Part shown: in pieces, positions 59,659 to 64,000 of the stretch | How the letters are laid out: the number at the start of each line of letters is the position of its first letter | Position numbering within the stretch: position 1 is the stretch's first letter | Assembly: GCF_000264905.1 (NCBI RefSeq) | Contig: NW_006763144.1 | Location: 186,001-250,000, forward strand | Direction of reading: 5' to 3' | Origin: Stereum hirsutum FP-91666 SS1 | Lineage: Eukaryota; Basidiomycota; Agaricomycetes; Russulales; Stereaceae | Length of the DNA: 64,000 bases | Made by a program: the position numbers and the translations under genes | The notes under the pieces: model-generated | The model's input: only the letters and a program-made list of their open reading frames with translations | Database searches by the model: none | Told to the model about the DNA's origin: nothing

Positions 59659-59934
59659 GGAGCGGCTGCATTTGTCAGAGCTCCCTTGTCCCCGCTCGCA
59701 TCTCGCCGTCGCTGCTCACTGCTATCGCCGTCGTCTAGCTCAAGTCTCGCTCTTTGTAAGTACCTCGCTCGTCGCCATCACTGATGATGGTGGCGTACAT
59801 CAGGCTGCTATCCCCTTCATCTCAGTAAACGTCGATGCTAATACATTGCTTTCCCCGTTTGCGCAGAGCACTCCCCATCAAACCCCTGCAATCTTCCCCC
59901 AAGTCGCACCCAGAACGAATAGTTGTGGCACCTC

Positions 59935-61297
59935 ATGTCGAATTCAAATATGTCGAATTTAACGAAAATGAAATCTAGTCCTTGCCCCGCGTACGTCTCT
60001 TCTCTCTCCAGCCCTCAGCCCAGCAAAAAAACCGATGTTTCACCATTGCTGACGCTATTGCTCCATCTGTGATTTACACAGCAACGGTCGTCAAACCGTT
60101 GGGGATGGGGCTTTCTACACCGACGCTACTCCTGATGTACTCGCCGTGTGCCACATGCAAGGCACCGGCGACATGTACTACTACTCTACTACCTTCTCTG
60201 GCGGGCCCGGGGTACGTCACTTTTCACCTCCTATTATTAGGCCTCGTAGTTCTTTGTCTCACCAACCCATGCCCTTCTCACCTTCCTGCTCTATCTCGTC
60301 GAACCAACAGTGGCGCTTTTGACGCTCCTAAGGCAAAATGCCCTCCTGACCGAGGGTCGTTGGGCTGTGTGACAGACAGCCCGGCGTCAACATACGCTTC
60401 CCTCCACTCCAGCTCGCCAACCAATTCACCCACCCTCTCTTCCTCCTCCGACTCTACCAACTCCTCCGTTTCCAGTCTCTCGGACGTATCCTCTCGCAAC
60501 TCTTCGCTCTACACCAACTCCCGCGAGCCTTCCCTCGTCTATCCTCTCACTCCGCCTCTCACCGCTGCCGACCGGAACAATCAAGCCAACATCCAGTCAT
60601 TCTTCAACCACAATAACACCCAGAAGGAGCACGAGCAGTTCCCTCGCTCGTCCGTCCTTCCCCAGCCCATCATCAACAAGAACGCGTCCGTCGCTTATGC
60701 GCACAACATCGCCACTCCGCCCCTCACTCCGGATGACAGCCCTTTCGATGAATCGAGTCCCATCAAACAGCGCGACCATGCCGATGCGCTCGAGTTCCTC
60801 ACGAACCTCTTCCCCACTCAGGGCGTCAGCGCGCTCCAGTTTGCGAAGAGCGTCAGCATCGCGAGCCCTGGGATGAACGCGAGCTTCGATGGTGTCGTTC
60901 TTTCTCTACCTGGCAAGCCCAAGACGCTTTATGTCGACGGGAAAAGCGCCGAGATCGTCTCTCTTCGTGAGAGGTACGTCGTCTTCTCATTCCCATTCTC
61001 ATCTCATTTCCCTCCTCGTTTGTTCCGTTTCATTTCAGCTTTGACCTTTTGATTACCGACCGATCAACCGACCGATCAACTGATGCGACCTTGTTTCATT
61101 ACGTTTATAGCATCGTGGCCCTCCTCGACCTCGCGGACGAACATCTCGGCTGTGAGGCCCTGGTCATCGCGCTGGAGAAGGGCTCGCCCTCGCTGAGCAC
61201 GTTGTTGCATTCGCTCATGTATGTCGGCGGCACGGTCGTTACCAAGCCTCCGTTCCAGGTCGACCCGGCGTACGTGCTCGTTGGGCTCGAAATTTAG
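59935..61297 (+). CDS. OAZ: Ornithine decarboxylase antizyme, made by +1 programmed frameshift
   Basis: Binds ornithine decarboxylase and sends it to the proteasome, closing a polyamine feedback loop. ORF1 uses exons 59935-59990 and 60082-60211 and ends at TGA 60320-60322 in exon 3, 65 residues. It contains DVLAVCHMQGTGDMYYYSTT. ORF2 continues one base forward from GAC at 60321 to 60973, then 61111-61297, adding 279 residues. ORF2 has a Ser/Thr/Pro-rich region and then the antizyme acetyltransferase-like fold (ADALEFLTNLFPTQGVSALQ, SIVALLDLADEHLGCEALVI, LLHSLMYVGGTVVTKPPF). With GTACGT donors used at both introns, the two frames differ by exactly +1, as in all known antizymes. The frameshift is expected to rise with polyamine level. 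Confidence 0.9.
60317..60323 (+). promoter_or_regulatory. Antizyme +1 frameshift site (TTT TGA C)
   Basis: Zero-frame reading is GGG TGG CGC TTT TGA C. Skipping one base after TTT gives GAC GCT CCT and enters the long second frame. It lies only 6 bases after the splice junction at 60310/60311. Stop-codon-plus-following-base sites of this form are the rule in antizyme genes (TCC TGA in animals, GCG TGA in budding yeast). Confidence 0.85.
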
Positions 61298-62719
61298 GTG
61301 TACGAGTGGTAGAATGGTTAATGGGATGTCGTTGTTGTGTGCGGTCGTGGTGCGTAGGGTGGTGTGTGTGTTATTCACTCGGTTGGTTCGGTGTTGTATG
61401 CTCGATATATGAGAGCATCCGCCAATCAGCTTAGTTGGTGGAAGTCGAGTGTGTGTGTGAGCGCTTCAGTTGTTGAAAATACGTGATATGTTCCAAATTC
61501 GAGACTGCATCTTCCTCTTTTTCTTCCTCCGTTTATCCTCCCTCTCTTCTCTCCGCCCTGGGTGTTTTGGTTTTCTGCTTGGTACTTGGGATAAGCGTTC
61601 GCGTTGACCCTCTTCCTCTCCCCTTACTCCGCTTCATACTTCCTCGATAGTTCTCTCTCCGTTTCTGAGTTTTCGTTTGTTCTTCAACTTTCTCGTCGAC
61701 CTTTGCCCTTGTCTGGCGTGGTCTTTGTATATAGTTTCATTTCCATTACTTTCTTACACCCTATCATTTTTACCTTCCTCAAGCCTAGTGTCCTACTGCG
61801 CTCCATCCTATGAGTCAGGTTCGGTGGCGAATGTTGGACGAAGGGCTCAATGATGCTGGGCTTTTATCTTTCCTTTGATTTCCTTTTGTACTGTGTTTGT
61901 TCCCGAATATAATTTGCCATATGATTTCCTGCGTTGCTTTCTGTTCCTGGTCAAGGCTCGCCGTCGTTTGGTGTTTCCAAGTTGTGCGCGCCCTGTGTGA
62001 TGTTGAAAGCACGCTGTTGTCCAACACCTCAATCTTAGGTCAGTTATTCTGCTTCTTTATATGAACCTTCTCACTTATTATATGCTCTCTGCCACTGGAG
62101 GTCAACTACTCCGTCTCGACTGTGGTGGTGTGTAACAGGACTATTCGCGTTCGTGCCAATTCACGCCGCTGGACGCTACAGCCGTTCTCACCAGAGCAAA
62201 AGCTTGTCAGACTACACGACTTCTTCCTATACTACAACTTGAACTCTGATGGCTTTGATCCTCGCCCGGTCAAGAGCTCAGAAGCTATCCCCACGACTCG
62301 ATCCAAGAGTTTTGGTTGTAGCTCAGCCTCTACTGAAACATCACTTTGGTAATATTCCGTCTACCATAGGGAGAACGGCGCTCCGTATGCGTCGTGGGCA
62401 ACATTCGTTTATCTCAGGGTATGAACTAGACCAAAGAGCGCATAACGCTCAGAATTTGCGGTATGACCTTTACTGTGACAATCAAGTGTATCAGTATCAT
62501 GCCCACTCAAGCGCCTTAAGGATGAGAATGGGTGTAGATGTACGACAGCCTCATACAATGCATATGAATATAGGACGTACCGCTGACCAACGTAAAATGC
62601 GTTGCCGACACTCGGGCTGTTGAACAGTGAGCACGACAGCGGCATTTGTGTGGATGTGATCCTCAAACTGTACAAACCTGTAGACATCGTATGACACCGC
62701 TGAGCTCGGCGGTTGTGCG
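61298..62719. other. Antizyme 3' UTR and intergenic region
   Basis: No gene supported. A pyrimidine-rich stretch at 61508-61700 generates a spurious frame. Frames at 62122-62623 are short, overlapping and featureless. Confidence 0.4.
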
Positions 62720-63028
62720 TTATTCTGACCGCAATGCTCGTCCCGCCAGCTTCAAGTTGGTCAAGTTTCCACGTTGGCCGTACTTCGAACCATCCTCATT
62801 GCCTGCAGCTCCTACACTTGTAGCTCCCGCATCCCACGCACCAGCACCTCGCTCCCACCCGGTGAAGTAAAACACTTCTTTTGCGCTATCGATAGCAGCC
62901 CTGTCCTTCTCTTGCCAATGTTCGCCGACTTCGCCCGCACTTCCTCGAGCGCCTCCTAGTTTGTGCGCCACCTGTCGGAAGGTTGGGTATGAACGTGACC
63001 GCGTTCAGCTTCTCCTTACACGATCCAT
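62720..63028 (-). CDS. Possible small Gly/Ala-rich protein
   Basis: A nine-base first exon (63020-63028, ATG GAT CGT), a GTAAGG...ACAG intron and exon 62720-62971 give 86 residues. The frame has protein-like composition (SAGEVGEHWQEKDRAAIDSA, then GAAGNEDGSKYGQRGNLTNL) with hydrophilic helices, but no family is assigned. The tiny first exon is a guess. The coding-like part alone (62720-62971) is the safer observation. Confidence 0.33.
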
Positions 63029-63380
63029 GGGGCTCTAGCTCCGGTTTGTCCTATGTTAGTATTCCGAGCACAGAGATTACTAACCATCTTCTCATCGGTG
63101 AGACGATTCTGGTTGGAAGGAGGATCGGATTTACTCCCTTGCTCTGCAGTATCTTTGCTTCTCAGGTCAAGTGTGCTGCACTTACCTTTCACCAACCCTG
63201 TCACAGGAAGATAGATGCACCCCGGAAGTACCCTAGCTTATCAGAGATTTTGCTTGGTCACAGCATCGCATATAAGACTGCTGGCATGGTCGACCACCAA
63301 AAAACATTCTCCCTCCTCCGTTCCATCCCTACTCAAAAGGCTAAGCGCGGAAACCTCCCACTTAACCGTCCATCTTCAAA
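63029..63380. other. Divergent promoter upstream of nitrilase
   Basis: Promoter and 5' UTR sequence of the nitrilase gene. The 164-codon frame spanning 62983-63477 runs through the nitrilase exons in a different frame and was not accepted. Confidence 0.4.
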
Positions 63381-64000
63381 ATGCCGATCACGCAGTACAA
63401 GGCTGCTGCGGTACGACCATCTCTACCTCATCCTACACCTTTTGACTATGCTAAACCCGATTATAGGTCACCTCTGAGCCCTGCGTGCGTTTAACTTTCG
63501 TCATACCCTCTCCCCGGGCCCATGCGTACTGACCATATCGAAGTGGTTCGATCTAGAGGCCGGTGTCCAGAAGACGATCAGCTTCATCAATGAAGCCGGC
63601 CAAGCGGGAAGCAAGCTCATCGCCTTCCCTGAGGTCTGTGAGTAGAACTACTGAGCTTTACTGTCCCCATCGCACCCATGAATATTGACTGTCTCGCAGG
63701 GATTCCCGGATATCCCTACTGGATGTGGAAGGCAAGAGTTGCAGCGTTCGCGAGAGTTCATTGCCCATTACTGACCAAGTAGCATCATGGCAGGTCACAT
63801 ACCAGCAATCTTTGCCTCTGCTCAAGAGCTACCGGGAGAACTCCCTCCCTGTCGACTCCGAGGAAATGCGCCGCATTCGACGCGCCGCCCGGGACAACCA
63901 CATGTGAGGACTGTCACTCCTTCTTCTATGCTCTCCCATTCCTGCTCACGAGGCCACCAAACGGCACCAGCTATGTCTCCATGGGCTTCTCCGAAATCGA
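63381..64000 (+). CDS. Nitrilase superfamily enzyme, nitrilase/cyanide hydratase type (3' end cut by window)
   Basis: Carbon-nitrogen hydrolase. Exons 63381-63410, 63467-63484 (18 bases), 63544-63637, 63700-63731, 63794-63903 and 63971 to the window end join in frame: [36 protein letters not shown]. The first catalytic residue is Glu46 in [17 protein letters not shown], the signature of branch-1 nitrilases and fungal cyanide hydratases. The partial last exon reads YVSMGFSEI. The catalytic Lys and Cys lie beyond the window, so nitrilase and cyanide hydratase cannot be separated. The fourth intron is GC-AG (AAG|GCAAGA at 63732). Confidence 0.92.

Noticed and set aside
60130..60136. TCC TGA T, identical to the animal antizyme frameshift heptamer
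   Set aside because: It lies in a frame reachable only through a weak GTCTCT donor. A +1 shift there would still run into the TGA at 60320, so two shifts would be needed. The TTT TGA C site fits with consensus splicing and a single shift.
62983..63477. 164-codon plus frame before the nitrilase
   Set aside because: It crosses the first nitrilase exons in another frame and has no family features.

Overview
The window reads as nuclear DNA of a filamentous basidiomycete, most likely an Agaricomycete. Genes are dense, on both strands, and cut by many introns of about 48-100 bases. The content fits that group: a class II secreted haem peroxidase, a tannase/feruloyl esterase, a multi-exon P450, caspase-fold and F-box genes, and a nitrilase of the fungal cyanide hydratase type. 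No search could be run. Gene models were joined by hand from reading frames and splice sites, and every model called with confidence above 0.6 keeps one open frame through all its exons, apart from the planned frame shift in the antizyme gene.

Layout. 0-16 kb: a tannase-family esterase cut by the window edge (minus), the TFIIH subunit SSL1 (plus), a very long Sec7/PH Arf-GEF (plus) and a cation diffusion facilitator with a His-rich loop (plus). 15.8-28 kb is gene-poor and decayed: a hAT-type MITE with perfect target-site duplications, a broken helical ORF, an F-box gene, a ruined paraoxonase-like gene, an intron-containing tRNA-Met with tRNA-like repeat debris beside it, a damaged secreted-protein gene and an APH-fold kinase gene. 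28.5-40 kb: a Cys-rich type I membrane protein, a caspase-domain protein, a small acidic protein, a class II peroxidase, a J-domain protein and an unrecognised single-pass membrane protein.

41-57 kb holds four genes for DUF1771-Smr proteins (two plus, two minus). They share exon sizes, including an 11-base micro-exon. Inserted among them are a second F-box gene of the same family as the first, a P450 and a methyltransferase. Two of the four Smr proteins end in a CaaX-like tetrapeptide. One of the other two has lost it through an apparent frame shift, and its stop codon now overlaps that of the convergent methyltransferase gene. 57.8-64 kb: ribosomal protein uS5 (RPS2), ornithine decarboxylase antizyme with a +1 frameshift site at TTT TGA C, a possible small gene, and the 5' half of a nitrilase.

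What stands out: the antizyme recoding site with a helically spaced promoter repeat upstream; the Smr cluster; four GC-AG introns among about 89 modelled; and a peroxidase lacking both the Mn site and the surface Trp of ligninolytic enzymes. There is no CRISPR array or bacterial operon. No multi-gene defence or biosynthetic system is convincing beyond the P450-methyltransferase pair.
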